Of a stretch of DNA of 64,000 bases, positions 25,641-37,000 are shown piece by piece. The translations under genes and the position numbers were made by a program. The notes under the pieces were generated by a model, which was not told the DNA's origin, searched no databases, and saw only the letters and a list, made by a program, of their open reading frames with translations. This DNA comes from Sphagnum compactum (lineage: Eukaryota; Bryophyta; Sphagnopsida; Sphagnales): contig OZ234497.1 of assembly GCA_965153455.1 (NCBI GenBank), positions 12,882,302 to 12,946,301 of the forward strand, read 5' to 3'. Positions within the stretch are counted from its first letter, which is position 1. Each line of letters opens with the position of its first letter.

Positions 25641-25800
25641 AAATCAAGAAACTGGAATCAAACGTGGGCTTAAAAATGCATTAGTTGTGAACCAACTATC
25701 GTTAGTTGAAATACAATAAAGTTATCTGTAAGTCAGTCGATTAGGGGGCGAGAACGGCCAGTTTCGGCATAATAGTATATCAAATGCTTGACTGGGAACG

Positions 25801-26045
25801 AAATTTTACAAAATTGAGACCCAAACAAGTCTTTCCACCAATTTTGGTAGTAAACTGAGTTTTATCCGCTCTCTTCTTTTCTTTTCCCGCTTCACTCCTG
25901 CTACATGTATTTTCACTGCTCCTACCTGTACAACTACTATAATTACTATTGAACCTTTTACATTAAATGCTTAGTTTCAGCATTTCAAACCCAGACTTAA
26001 TACAATTTCCTGAAAGAGAGGGTGACTTTATAGATAACTTTAATA
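25801..26045 (+). repeat. Dispersed repeat, copy B (partner at 15,441-15,755)
   Basis: This is the second copy of the repeat described at 15,441, in the same orientation. It is shorter near the 3' end, where it passes directly from CAATTTCCTGAAAGAGA to GGGTGACTTTATAG. No coding capacity is visible. Confidence 0.8.
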
Positions 26046-27374
26046 ACAAAGCGATAATATTGGTTCTACATGTTGAAAAGTCCAAAATTAAAAACTCGTG
26101 TGTTGACTCCCAAATTTAAGAATAAATAAATTATTCCAGACTTGCGTGCCGAACCCACCCAAGTATTACCATAGTGAATCTAGACTAATTCCTCTTGTCC
26201 ATGATAACAAACATGGCCACACAGAAACACTACCCCTAAAAGGAAAATGATTGATTCTGTTTGGCCAACAATAATGATTCCTTGGAGAGGTGCCTTTTGA
26301 TAGTCTGTGAGATCATATTGTCCAGGTTTTCATGTTTATGCATGGGCATGGGAGAATCTATCTATGAAGGAAGGTTGTCTGATTGTTTGTTTGTTTGTAA
26401 TGTTGAGATTCCCGAATCATAATTCCGTGTGGCACTTTGGAAAGCCATGGATAAGGGTGCATCGATTTAGTTTCATAATATTTTGACATGTGGTCAAAAA
26501 GTTATTCAATATTGAATAATTTTTTCATTGAAAATTCATTTAAATTAAAACTGAAATTTATAGGGGAATTTGAGCACACTTTTGATATTGTTGAAAAGCT
26601 CCAAGTGAGTAAGATTTAATGAAGGTGATATGGAAATTTACAGACCTAAGGTGTGGGAGATATTGAACTTTGAGTAATTTTTTTGGTTGAAAATTCAATT
26701 ATATTACAAACCTGGTTTTGGAAGGAAGAGTTAATTGAGCAACCCGTTCACACTTGGGGGCACAGGCTACACTTGTCAACGCTAAATATTAGATGTGGTA
26801 AGCCTAGGGAATAATTAATCGTAGACATTGAGTATGGCAAGCATGGGGAATAATTAACACTAAATAGTAGATTTTGGGTGTGATTATTATTGTGAAGGCT
26901 ATAGAATCAATTATTGGAGATGGGATTAGTGACATCTTTTTCTTGGGCTAACATGATCAGATTAGACTCCTGTCATCACAGATTTTTTGACCACAGTACC
27001 TTTCCACTATTTTCCCCCCTACTTGTTGTCAGTCACATCAAAACTTTATTGGTCAAACATTGATCAAATGCAGGAGTTTACAATCAAACTGAAATGGAAC
27101 AAAAAGTGACATTTGTCTTTCAATGGGAATGAGTTGGAAGAATTCTTAATATTAATTAACACAATTGCAGGTCTTTGATGGAAACATGGTTTTTTTTTTG
27201 TAGATTTTAAGAGTAGCGCAAGTGGCAACAAGACTGCCCTCAATTTATGCCTAAATGGCTCCTTATGTAAAATTCACATAAGGGCAGGTAGCTTCCTAGC
27301 CACTTGCTGGGTCATTTTTTTTTGGCAACCTTCATTTTTTCAAAATAGCTGCAAAGTGGCTACTTTTCTTTTTT
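26046..27374. other. Intergenic DNA
   Basis: No gene is seen. A two-copy repeat with AGG/GGGGAATAATTAA words lies at about 26,785-26,870. The rest is unassigned. Confidence 0.45.
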
Positions 27375-27545
27375 AAGGTAAGTGCAACTGGCATTAATAC
27401 AAAATTCTAAGGTAGAATGGGGCTCCCATTTTTTTTCCAAGGTAGGTGCAATTGGCACCCACCAAAAAACCTAAAGCAGAATCTAGCTCCATTTTGTTTT
27501 CAAGATAAGTGCAATTGGCATCCAGAAAAGAATGCAGAGTAGAAA
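27375..27545. repeat. Tandem repeat, ~63-bp unit, 3 copies
   Basis: AAGGTAAGTGCAACTGGCA, AAGGTAGGTGCAATTGGCA and AAGATAAGTGCAATTGGCA start at 27,375, 27,439 and 27,502. Each is followed by a similar A-rich stretch and a GAATnnnGCTCC word. The minus-strand frame carries the corresponding ANCTYL peptide repeat, which I do not consider a gene. Confidence 0.8.
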
Positions 27546-27886
27546 GTTCGGAGCTTTTGAAATTCAAAACAATCAAACTTAAAATTTAAATTAACACTAA
27601 TACTTTGAGGGGGAGTTGAACTCCAATTTGAAACTAGACTTTGCCCATTGTAACTCAAAGTCCCACCCACCACACCCAAATGTCAGTAAAACTCATGAAT
27701 AAATAAATTATCTTCACCAAACTTGTCCAGATTGTGGAAATAGAAACACTTGCATAGAAAAAAACTGAACCTTTCAAGTGGCAGCATTGATCCGCACTTT
27801 GCGATCCTTTCATGTTGTGATTGATTCCTCATAAAAGAAGCTTTCTTATGTATAAAACTTTTGTGCAAACATTTTGATAGTCATGT

Positions 27887-29640
27887 TTAAATAGGTCCCA
27901 ACCTATTGTGTAGCTTATCTTTCATGAAAGCAAACATTAAAAAACTGCGCTCATCTTCCACAGATCCAAGAACTAATACCACAACAATTTTCACCAACTT
28001 TAAGAACTCACTTAGGTACTCAATTAATAAAGCATTATTCTTGATTGTAACCCACATTTTAGTCATTAGATTCTTGTCAAAAGGTTCACCCATAGCCTTT
28101 GGTGCCTGTGACTTCATTGTAAGTTTGAATATGCTTGCCTGCAAACCCAAAATGTTAGCATTCAGAGGTTTTATAACTTGCAGAAGTGAAGGTCTCACCT
28201 TCTTTGTCTTACAATAATTTTTTTTATGATCACAAAATGGAAGGAAAAAGTAGAATTAGCATCATGCTACATCCAGAACTAAGGATACACAATGCCAAGG
28301 GCATTCATCAATTCAGAATTTGCAAAACGTCGATCCAATCTAGTCACAAGCATATTAGTTATAGTAGAACATTTGGCTTTCACTTGCCCAATGGATGTCA
28401 AAAAAATATTTTGCAGACAGTCTAGTTAAGTCCAGCAACTGCATTATGAATGTGAGCCTGATAACTATGACCAACCATCTGAAAAGAAAGAAATTATGAA
28501 CCATTGTTCAAATCAATAACCTAATCCTAAGTGATGGTGGCAAAATCGTTTTCAACCACATCACAAAATAGTTGAAAATGTTCATGTTGGTAGGAGGTGG
28601 TAGGATCAAAATACATCATGAAAAGATTTGCCAAGCAAATCTTCACAATTGCCATAAAATCACACATGAACACATCCTTCCCCTGGGCAAATTTTATCAA
28701 AGTTCCCTCCAACACTGGCAACAAACAAGATAGACCCAGCAACGTGTGAACATCACAAAGGAGGTCAAGATTCAACCTCACTTGAACAACTGAAACACTA
28801 TCCTATGCCATCTTCACAATCAAAGTTTTATATTCTTCCAACACACACTTCCAAGGCTCCAACATTGATATCTAACAAGTCTTCACATTTCGCAAAATCT
28901 TCAGCCCTCATGTTTCCAAGATCTCAACAAACTTAGTGAACTTTAAATGACATTTAAAGGAGCTAAAAAAGTAAGAATACAAGGATTGTAAGAACTCTTC
29001 CAACTTAGCCACCATTGGAAGATTCAACAAAGCTTGGATGACAAAGTTTGTCATATGGGCCATGCAATGCTACCCCATCATATAAGGAAAATATTTCTCC
29101 TTCAATTGTGATGTCACTCCAATGTGACAACCCTGAAAAAAGATGCACCATCTACACCAAAACAAATGAAATGTTAAGTAGTCTCTTCTTGAGTTGGTCC
29201 CTTTTGTTGCATGAAGGATTGAACAATCACAAGAATGAGATTATCTATAGTTCCGTCTTCTACAACACGTTGAAGTGTCAAAATGATAGGCATTCGATTC
29301 CATTCCTACATCACATACACGTGAACAAAAATCCAAGACTGATGATTAACTATAGTAACCTCATTTACACTAAAAGAGAAGAACCTTGAATCAGCCACAA
29401 CAATTTGAGTTTTCTTCAAGATTTGTTCACATAAACAATCTACCATTTCCCACCCTACCCCATCAAACTAGCGTTTCATGGGATTGTTAGGAACATTGAG
29501 CTGCATAAAGAACTTCTACATTGTTATGAATTCACTCAATTCAACAAATGAAACAATAGTGCAAATTGCACTATTTTTTTGTTCTTGTCCAACCATGTTG
29601 CACCTTCAACAACTTGTTACAGCATTATTTCGGGACTTTT
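27887..29640 (-). pseudogene. hAT-type (ZNF862-like) transposase pseudogene
   Basis: Reading the minus strand from about 29,600 downward, segments of one protein appear in order in shifting frames. They are: TQIVVADSRFFSFSVNEVT / HQSWIFVHVYVM with a TAG (about 29,410-29,320); EWNRMPIILTLQRVVEDG (29,310-29,260); HCMAHMTNFVIQALLNLP and MVAKLEEFLQSLYSYFF (about 29,065-28,955); LNLDLLCDVHTLLGLSCLLP (about 28,780); and finally LVLGSVEDERSFLMFAFMKD (about 28,000-27,920). The last is the hAT C-terminal dimerisation region, where S(V/T)ExxFS is typical. Multiple stops and frameshifts kill it. The family assignment rests on the C-terminal block and the HxxAH-type central block. Terminal inverted repeats were not found. 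Confidence 0.6.
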
Positions 29641-29702
29641 AGCAAAATATAGTTTCTCATTTGTAGCATGTGCATTGGTTTTCAAGAAATAGTGTTCCCC
29701 CA

Positions 29703-29856
29703 CACTACAACAAAAGGTGTCCTTGTACATTAAATGATTTCACTAAACTTTGAATGAATTCACTAGTTGTAGTGAATGGGACCTAATGGGGAAGTAATGA
29801 ATTCACTAATTTAATGAACAAGGACTAATGAACTACACCCACGTTTTGTAGTAATG
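29703..29856. mobile_element. Small foldback MITE with CACTA-like ends
   Basis: The left end CACTACAACAAAAGGTGTCC, followed by TTGTACATTAAATGA, is mirrored by the right end. The reverse complement of the right end reads TACTACAAAACGTGGGTGTA, then CCTTGTTCATTAAATTAGTG. The element is about 150 bp with no coding potential. It sits just upstream of the hAT relic. Confidence 0.55.
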
Positions 29857-32800
29857 CCACCTTAACCCTTGGCATAACTACTAAGGCTTTGTGATGTTTA
29901 GCATGTTTCCACAGAGAATTAATTTTAAGAAGTAGTAATTTCTTTTTACCCTCAATTTGGGTGCATACCTTGCACCGAACCTAAACAACCTTGCCATCAA
30001 CCCCAAGCAAAAATTCTGCCCATGGCAGCTTCATTGCCTAAGTATCTTGGTGAAACACCCCTAAACTTTTTAAGAAACCCAAATGTGAGTCCCAGAGTGA
30101 AACAACAGAAAAATAAAAGAGTTGGGGCATGCTCCTTAACTCGCAACATTTCAAGGGTGGGAGGCCATGCTAGAGTTCCGAGATGGGATTAAGATGAATT
30201 CACAAGCAAGAGTTCAAAATGAAATCAATCTACACAACAGATTGATTGAATGTAAATGATGTAATGGATTTAGTAGGGATAACCTCAAGCATAAACTTTA
30301 CACAGCTCACAACCTTTGGGAAGAGGCACCACTCCCCTCTTTATAGTATATTCTATGACTTTCCACAGGGACTACATCCAAATGGCACTTTTTCCCAATA
30401 TTCCCAAATGGGAGTCCCAAAACTGGGACTCTTATTGTTTCAAAATTTTGGATGTTCATATCTTCCTCAAATCAAGTCTATTATGAGCATATAAAGGCAG
30501 TTATTTATAGTCCTCAAAAAGATCTTTCTAACGGTGTATTGCACATTCCAATCGGAGATGATTTGACCCCTACTTTAAGGGGATTTGTGGTCGGGAGTCA
30601 AATTCCCAATTTGATTTTTGACTTTAAAAAAAAATTGTAACTCATGCATTTTAGGTGTAATTGAACAATGCAAGGGCATTTTAGGCATTTACATTTCAAA
30701 ACTTTTCCAATGATATCATGGGGGTTTCATTGGGTGCTTGTTCACCCTTTCAACTAAGGCTCTAAACATTCAAGACTCCCGCACAAGTGCAATTCCCAAA
30801 GTGGGAGTGCATTTGGAAGTCATTAGGCTTAGTTTCTTGCACTCTCCCCCACTTATGAAAGTGTGTGTCACTTCGAACACATTTTCTTGGCTTCATGTTG
30901 CCCTTACACTCCACACTTAATTTCAAACCTGATGTTAAAGTTGTAACACTTGAAAATACCTATTTAATTCATATGCCTTTTTTCTTTTTCTTTTACAATT
31001 CAATGTTTCCTTTTGCAACAACAGGGTCCAAAACCACACAATCAACTTCAAAGGTAAGAATAGATTTAGGTTCTCAATGGTAAGAAGACCAAGAGAAGAA
31101 CTTAGGTTTAATGGTAAAAGGACCAACAAAAGAGCTAGCAAAGGCAAAGATATTTGTATTCAAAATTCTTAGGGGGTTGTAGTTTTGTTGTAGATTTTGA
31201 CATGAAAAATAAACAGTAAAAAACCAACAAAAAACAAACTTGACAAACAAATCACAAAGGGAATCAACAATCACAATTTGTAACAACAGAGAAGAACATG
31301 ACAATCAAGCCTCAAGGCTCTAATTCAAGATCTATTAACTGAGTGCGATCACAATCAAATGAGCCGATGGTGACGAAAAACTCAAATTCTATAACCCTTT
31401 TTGTGGTCATTTTCACTATTACATATAAAGGATTTTTGGGATGAAATCTTTTACATTATGTTACAAAAAATTCATAATTTTTTTCAATACATCACATTTT
31501 ATGTATTAACTTTTCATGAATAACTAAGAATCTTTTAAAAATGTACAGATTCTACCAAATTCTACGTTTCGTTTTGAAAAATTATCTTAATTTTAAATTG
31601 GATAGAAATATGTTAATTATTTAATGATTTATTAATTGTTTCATAAACTACAACTTTGTTTTAGATGTCATGTACATTACACCCCATTTACATGTGGTAA
31701 AAAACTCTTAAAATTTTAAAATTTTGTTCAATAGATTTTTAATTTTTTTAAATTTCAAATTTCACAACTTTCAAATTGTGAGTGCTTTTTGAGTGTGGAT
31801 AATCAATTAACATCATCTCAAATCTTTTCTCATCAAAATTCCTTTATAAAGAGAGTCTTCAGCTTAGTAATTTATAAAATTGACTGTTTTTTATATAATT
31901 TGTTCAAGTTCAAAAGTCCTTTATTAAATCCAAATCCCGATTCTTGACTTTCCAATTTTCACAACATGTGAAAGAATCACAATGCACACAACACACCTCG
32001 AGGCCCAACAATAGACATAGTAAGCATTGGATAATAGACAATGGACAGTGGACACCAACACACATGAAAACGCTTGATGCACTCAACGCTTGAGCTTCGA
32101 GCTTCAAAGTGCACAATGCACATAGTATTAAAAAAGAACATAGAAAATATGGGAGAAGAATGAAAGGAGGAACGAAAGGGTTTACTTGAATGAAAATCTA
32201 TAGAGATGTTGAATCTGGCTTCTTAAAGTTTTTGGGAGGCGACGACTCATTATCGGACGGTGGATGTCATTTGCAATTGAGCATCTACGAAGATGTTGAC
32301 TTCAACGACCTAATCATGTTTTTCACACAATTTTCCCTTCATGTCATTGGCTGGCCCTAATTTCTGGTCTCCTTTTGCACATAAAATAAACTTCAGATGG
32401 AAACCGTCTATCCATGCAATCAAGAAACAAGGCTGTGTTTGTTTGCTCAATTAATGCACAATGTTCAAAATGTTAACTATGTACAACCATGCAATTAAGT
32501 GTAACTATTGGCCTAAAAGGTAAGGTCTGGCTCTTGTTGTGATTATTGTAATATTATCATATTGTAATTATCGCCTAGAGAACTTGGACCATGTGATTAT
32601 ATTTTTCAATTTTCTGAAGTTGGGTCATTGGCTAGCATCTCAAGAGAGATCTAGCATTAAATGGCAGCATGTATTTTAAACATATTGAAATGGTCAAAAA
32701 AACTAGTTAAAAACTGCTACCAAACTCAAATCAGAGTTTAAACATGGCAAAAAAAATTCCAATTTAACAATTGGTGAAATTTGATGATTTTGTTTCAGAA

Positions 32801-33050
32801 AAAATGGGGAATATTGTGACAGATTATTCTTGAGGTCATCCCACCTCACCAAATTGACAAAAAAAGAAGCCATGATGTTCATTCACTCTGGCCCTTTGAA
32901 GAGTTATATATTGGGGTTGTATGTAGTAGTTGGCATTGGGTGCTGATTTCTAACAAGATAAAACTTGAAAATTGCTTCCTTTGCTTCCATCCCTTTTCCT
33001 ATGTTATGTGTAGTACAGATCCTGTTTCCAGGTAGCTTTGAAGAGAGCGT
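29857..33050. other. Intergenic DNA, probably old retroelement sequence
   Basis: No gene is seen. Positions 30,300-30,930 have a mixed composition and a feel of LTR sequence (TCTTTCTAACGGTGTATTGC), but I could not find a second LTR, primer site or pol domain. Positions 31,400-31,800 are AT-rich and 31,900-32,900 are unassigned. Confidence 0.35.
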
Positions 33051-33250
33051 AAGTCGCTTCTATTTTGAGGTGTGCCATTGTTGCAATTGAGCCTGGCTCT
33101 TTAAGTCGCTTCGATTTTGAGGCGTGCCATTGTTGCAACTGAGGGCTCCTTAGGTCGCTTTTATTTTGAGACGTGCCATTGTTGTAAGTGAGGGCTCCTT
33201 AATTAGCTTCTTCCATTTTGAGGCGTGCCATCGTTGCAAGTGAGGGCTCA
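33051..33250. repeat. Tandem repeat, ~50-bp unit, 4 copies, upstream of the synthase gene
   Basis: GTCGCTTCTATTTTGAGG, then (C/T)GTGCCATTGTTGCAA and GTGAGGGCTCCTTA, recurs from about 33,053, 33,105, 33,154 and 33,203. The unit length varies between 49 and 52 bp. It lies about 0.9 kb 5' of the synthase start codon. Confidence 0.85.
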
Positions 33251-33849
33251 CATCATCCAGGCTTACTGCTCTTTCAGGTTTCCCTTCCCTGTCCTTCTCT
33301 GATACGCTTCTTGCTCCTGGTGAGGTGGGGGTTCTCAAAAATAATTTGTTTCTTGGCCCCTTTGTGACCCACTTTGGGCTTTTGCACTTCTGGCTCGGAC
33401 TTGGGTCCTTGCTCTCTCTTCTTCCTTTCTCCCTTTGCTGCGTGTTTGCGTTTAATAGAGCCTGCCAGGGTTTCATCCACTTTTTCTCTAATTCTGCTGC
33501 ATGCTTAACTCATTTTGAGGGCACTGTGCTGTGGTCACATTCAATCAGCATTCTACTAGACAAACATCAATCTAGATTCTTGGACAGCCTCCTCTGGAGC
33601 ATCCGAATACCAACTTTCCTGCCCCAGCAGGGTCGGAATTACAAGTATGTAATGCTTACACAGCATTACATCAATTCTGCAAGAATCTAGCTCGATGCTG
33701 GGTTCTGCATATTGAAAATATATAAACGCTTCGTATTTGTATTCATGAGGTTGCGCTTACTCCCATGAAGCAGAACAACATACCCAACCAACAAGCTGTT
33801 GGCACCCCCAAGTCAAGCTCAGTGACAGAGGGCCAACAGGGCTTTCACG

Positions 33850-33937
33850 TGCACACCAGTGGGTTTGAGAACACAGAACCTTTTTTTTTATGTCCCAGGG
33901 TCCCAGACAGGGGCTATACCACTGAGTCATCACCCTT
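33850..33937 (-). mobile_element. Possible tRNA-derived SINE head
   Basis: On the minus strand GATGACTCAGTGGTATAGCC (plus 33,912-33,931) resembles the D-arm / box A of a tRNA (compare TRGCNNAGTGG). About 45-50 bases downstream TGTTCTCAAACCCA (plus 33,860-33,874) resembles a degenerate box B. The spacing is a little long and an A-run lies between them. No cloverleaf closes, so this is not a functional tRNA; a SINE head is the best explanation. Confidence 0.35.
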
Positions 33938-34086
33938 AAGGTCTTTCAAAAATGTTTTGAATATCATGGGACTTGCTTTCTGATCTAGTTTTTCAGGTGT
34001 TGTGGGTGCAGCTGCTATCAGCTATACAGGAGAAGTTAATTGAAGCTGCACATCAATTGAAAGCCAAGCAAGCCTCTTAGTACAAA

Positions 34087-37000
34087 ATGAAGGTTGCAGT
34101 TGTTGGAGCAGGTGTAGCTGGTCTTGTGGCTGCACACACGTTAGTTGTTGCTGGGGTGGATGTCGTGTTATACGAAAAGGAGAATACGGTTGGTGGCCAT
34201 ATTGGTGGCGCAGCCACTAGCTGTGTACACCATGAAGGCAATGATTTGGATGTAGGCTTCACAATCTTCAATCCGGTATGAACTATGAACATGATCAAAA
34301 ATTCAATTTCATGTGATTTCTTGTCTAGTGGATTAATGGATAACTTGATAACCAAAGATTACGCTTATTATAATAAATGGTTGGTTGATCGGATTGGATC
34401 AATTGAATTTTTTGTGTCGGTGTTTTTCCAGGTCATGTACCCAGATCCTTCGATCGAGTACGTGGAGAAAGCTGGGCTGGAGATGAAGAAGTTCAATTCA
34501 TCTATGTCATTCTCTGTGAGCTCAAACACGGGAAACAAGGGTTGTGAGTGGAGCAGCAACAATCTTGCAGGGTTGTTTGCTCAGAAGCAAAATCTTGTGA
34601 ATCCGTTCTTTTACCAAATGATCCGTGAGTTAGCGCGGTTCAAAGATGATGTGTTCAGGTGCGGATGTAAACTTTCTTTTTTCCCCTCAATATTGTCTCT
34701 TCTGTATCATGCATGGCACACTGTAAATCGTTCCTTTGGGGAGTTGATTTCTGATCTGATCTGATCTGATCTGATCTGATCTGTACGTATATGTTTGCAA
34801 TTGAGCTTAGAGCATGCTCAATAGCAACCCTCTATTCAGTATGTAGCACATCCAGTATGTACTACTGTTTTAGTTTCTCCCCTAAACCCCCCCACCCATG
34901 AAACCCAAAAGATAGACCACACAAAGTGAAAGACTATTTAACTCTCATCACCTGGGCCAATTATTGTTATTGGCCAATGAGAAACAGTCATTTATTACCA
35001 TCATTGTTATTGGCCAATGAGAAACAGTCATTGACTGCAATCATTATTATTGGCCAATGAGAAGCAATCATTTCCAGCTACTACTGGCACTCTAGGAGGG
35101 CCATAGCAACAATGTGTGAACGTTTCCAGGCCCCGAGGGAGTTTTCACACTTTTTCCCTGCAAAATCTTCATCCAAAAAGTACCGTCCAGGGGCATTTTT
35201 GCTACGTTACCGGCCTGCTTGAGCCGTGTGACGGGATATAACCGGTGAGCCATAAGAGGTCACCGGCCAGAACAACATAGTGGACAGGCCAAGATTTTTA
35301 TGTGGCCGTAACCCGTGAGTATGCCAACAGCCCGATTTGAGCCTGTAGTCGCTATATCGCCATAGCCGTGCTGTACCTGTCTGGCCAACTCGGGTACTGG
35401 TCGGATCCAACTTCGAACCTGCCAGCCAACTGGGTACTGGTCGGATCCAACTTCGAACCCGCCAGCCAACTCGGTACTGGTTGGGGGCAAAAATTTGGGG
35501 GCCCCAAGTCACCATATTTTGAGAGAAAAATAATCTGAATTTGCCAAAATTTAGACTACAGCTTCCAGAAGGTCACCAAAAATAAGGTAGGAATCTTTAT
35601 TTTTTTCTACTCCACTCTCTGACATGTGGCCAAATTTGGCTAAAGTCTTCTACACCTACCTACCTCAAAAAAATTTATAAAGAAATTTTTTTAATTTTTT
35701 AATTTTTAAAAAAAGAGCACCCCTGGTTCATATGGAGGATTCTGAATTAGGCTAAATAAGAAAATTCCAAAAAAATCACAATTTCCTTTACTCCTATTAC
35801 TAACACCACAAGAAACATGATCAAAATCCCAGGTATTTGGAGAAATTGCAGAAGAAAGATGATTCTTCTGTTCAGGAGAATGAGACGTTAGGAGACTTTC
35901 TCAACTCGCACAAATACTCACAAAAGTTTCGTGACTGTTATGTGGTATGTTCATCATGGAAAGTGGATTCAGGCTTTGACTCGCCAAAGGCCTATTATTA
36001 TTATTATTATTATTATGTTATTGGATAATATTGCACGATCACTTCTTGCATATGCTTTCAACTAGTTCAGGATCAATTCTTTCATATTACAAATGGGAAA
36101 GTTGTCCACTTCTTGCATATATTTTCAACTAGTTCAGGATCAGTTGTTTCATATTACAAATGGGGAAGTTATGTTGTCTTTTTGGCTTCAATTCTTAATG
36201 TGGAAGTTCTTTGGATGATGAGATCCGATCATAAATATTATTTCTGTGGCCTGCCTTGTCAACTCGTCATTGTGGGAGTCAGATACCAACTTGTGCTTCA
36301 ATCTGGCCATACCCATCAGAAATCATACTTGGGTTCTCAGCCGCATCTATCCTCACATTTTATTGGAATAACCATCTCCTTCAGGTACTTACTTAGTGTT
36401 ACCATCTAAAATTAAAAATATTATTAAAAATTCTTAATATCAATTCTAAGCACCCTATTCATATGTAAATAAATTGTAAATTTTTACTTCCTAATGAATT
36501 AATTGCACTCTATATTTTTTTGCACACCGTTTGGAAAAAATCGATAGTGCACCCTCCCCCTCTCCCCCGCCCCAATGAAATCATCCTTGCAATCATTCTT
36601 CCAAATGAATTTGCCCCAAGCCACTTGTTATAGTTTGTACATGTGCAAAATATCATAGTAATATATGGCAACAGATTCTCATAAACTCTAATGACCTCAT
36701 GATCATTGATCATGCAGGTGTTTGGCGATTCTCAATGCTTAACAGTCAAGGACCACTCCAAAACCTTTATAGCCAAGGTCAGATCAGTTGCGAAACTTTT
36801 GTTTGTTGCATCTTGGTTTTCAGAATTGCAAAATGATGTACAAAGCAAAAGTTGTGCAGTATAATAGAGGAGAGTTCAAACCATGATGGACATATTTCTA
36901 TATGATTGAAAATTTTGTGATCACAGTAGTCTACACCCTTCAAACTCTAAAGTTCACATCTAGATAATTTTTCATGGTTGCAGATGGTGGCAGATTTGGA

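Noticed and set aside
33150-33690. Overlapping frames on both strands upstream of the synthase
   Set aside because: They cover the tandem repeat and its GC-richer flank. No splice or domain support.
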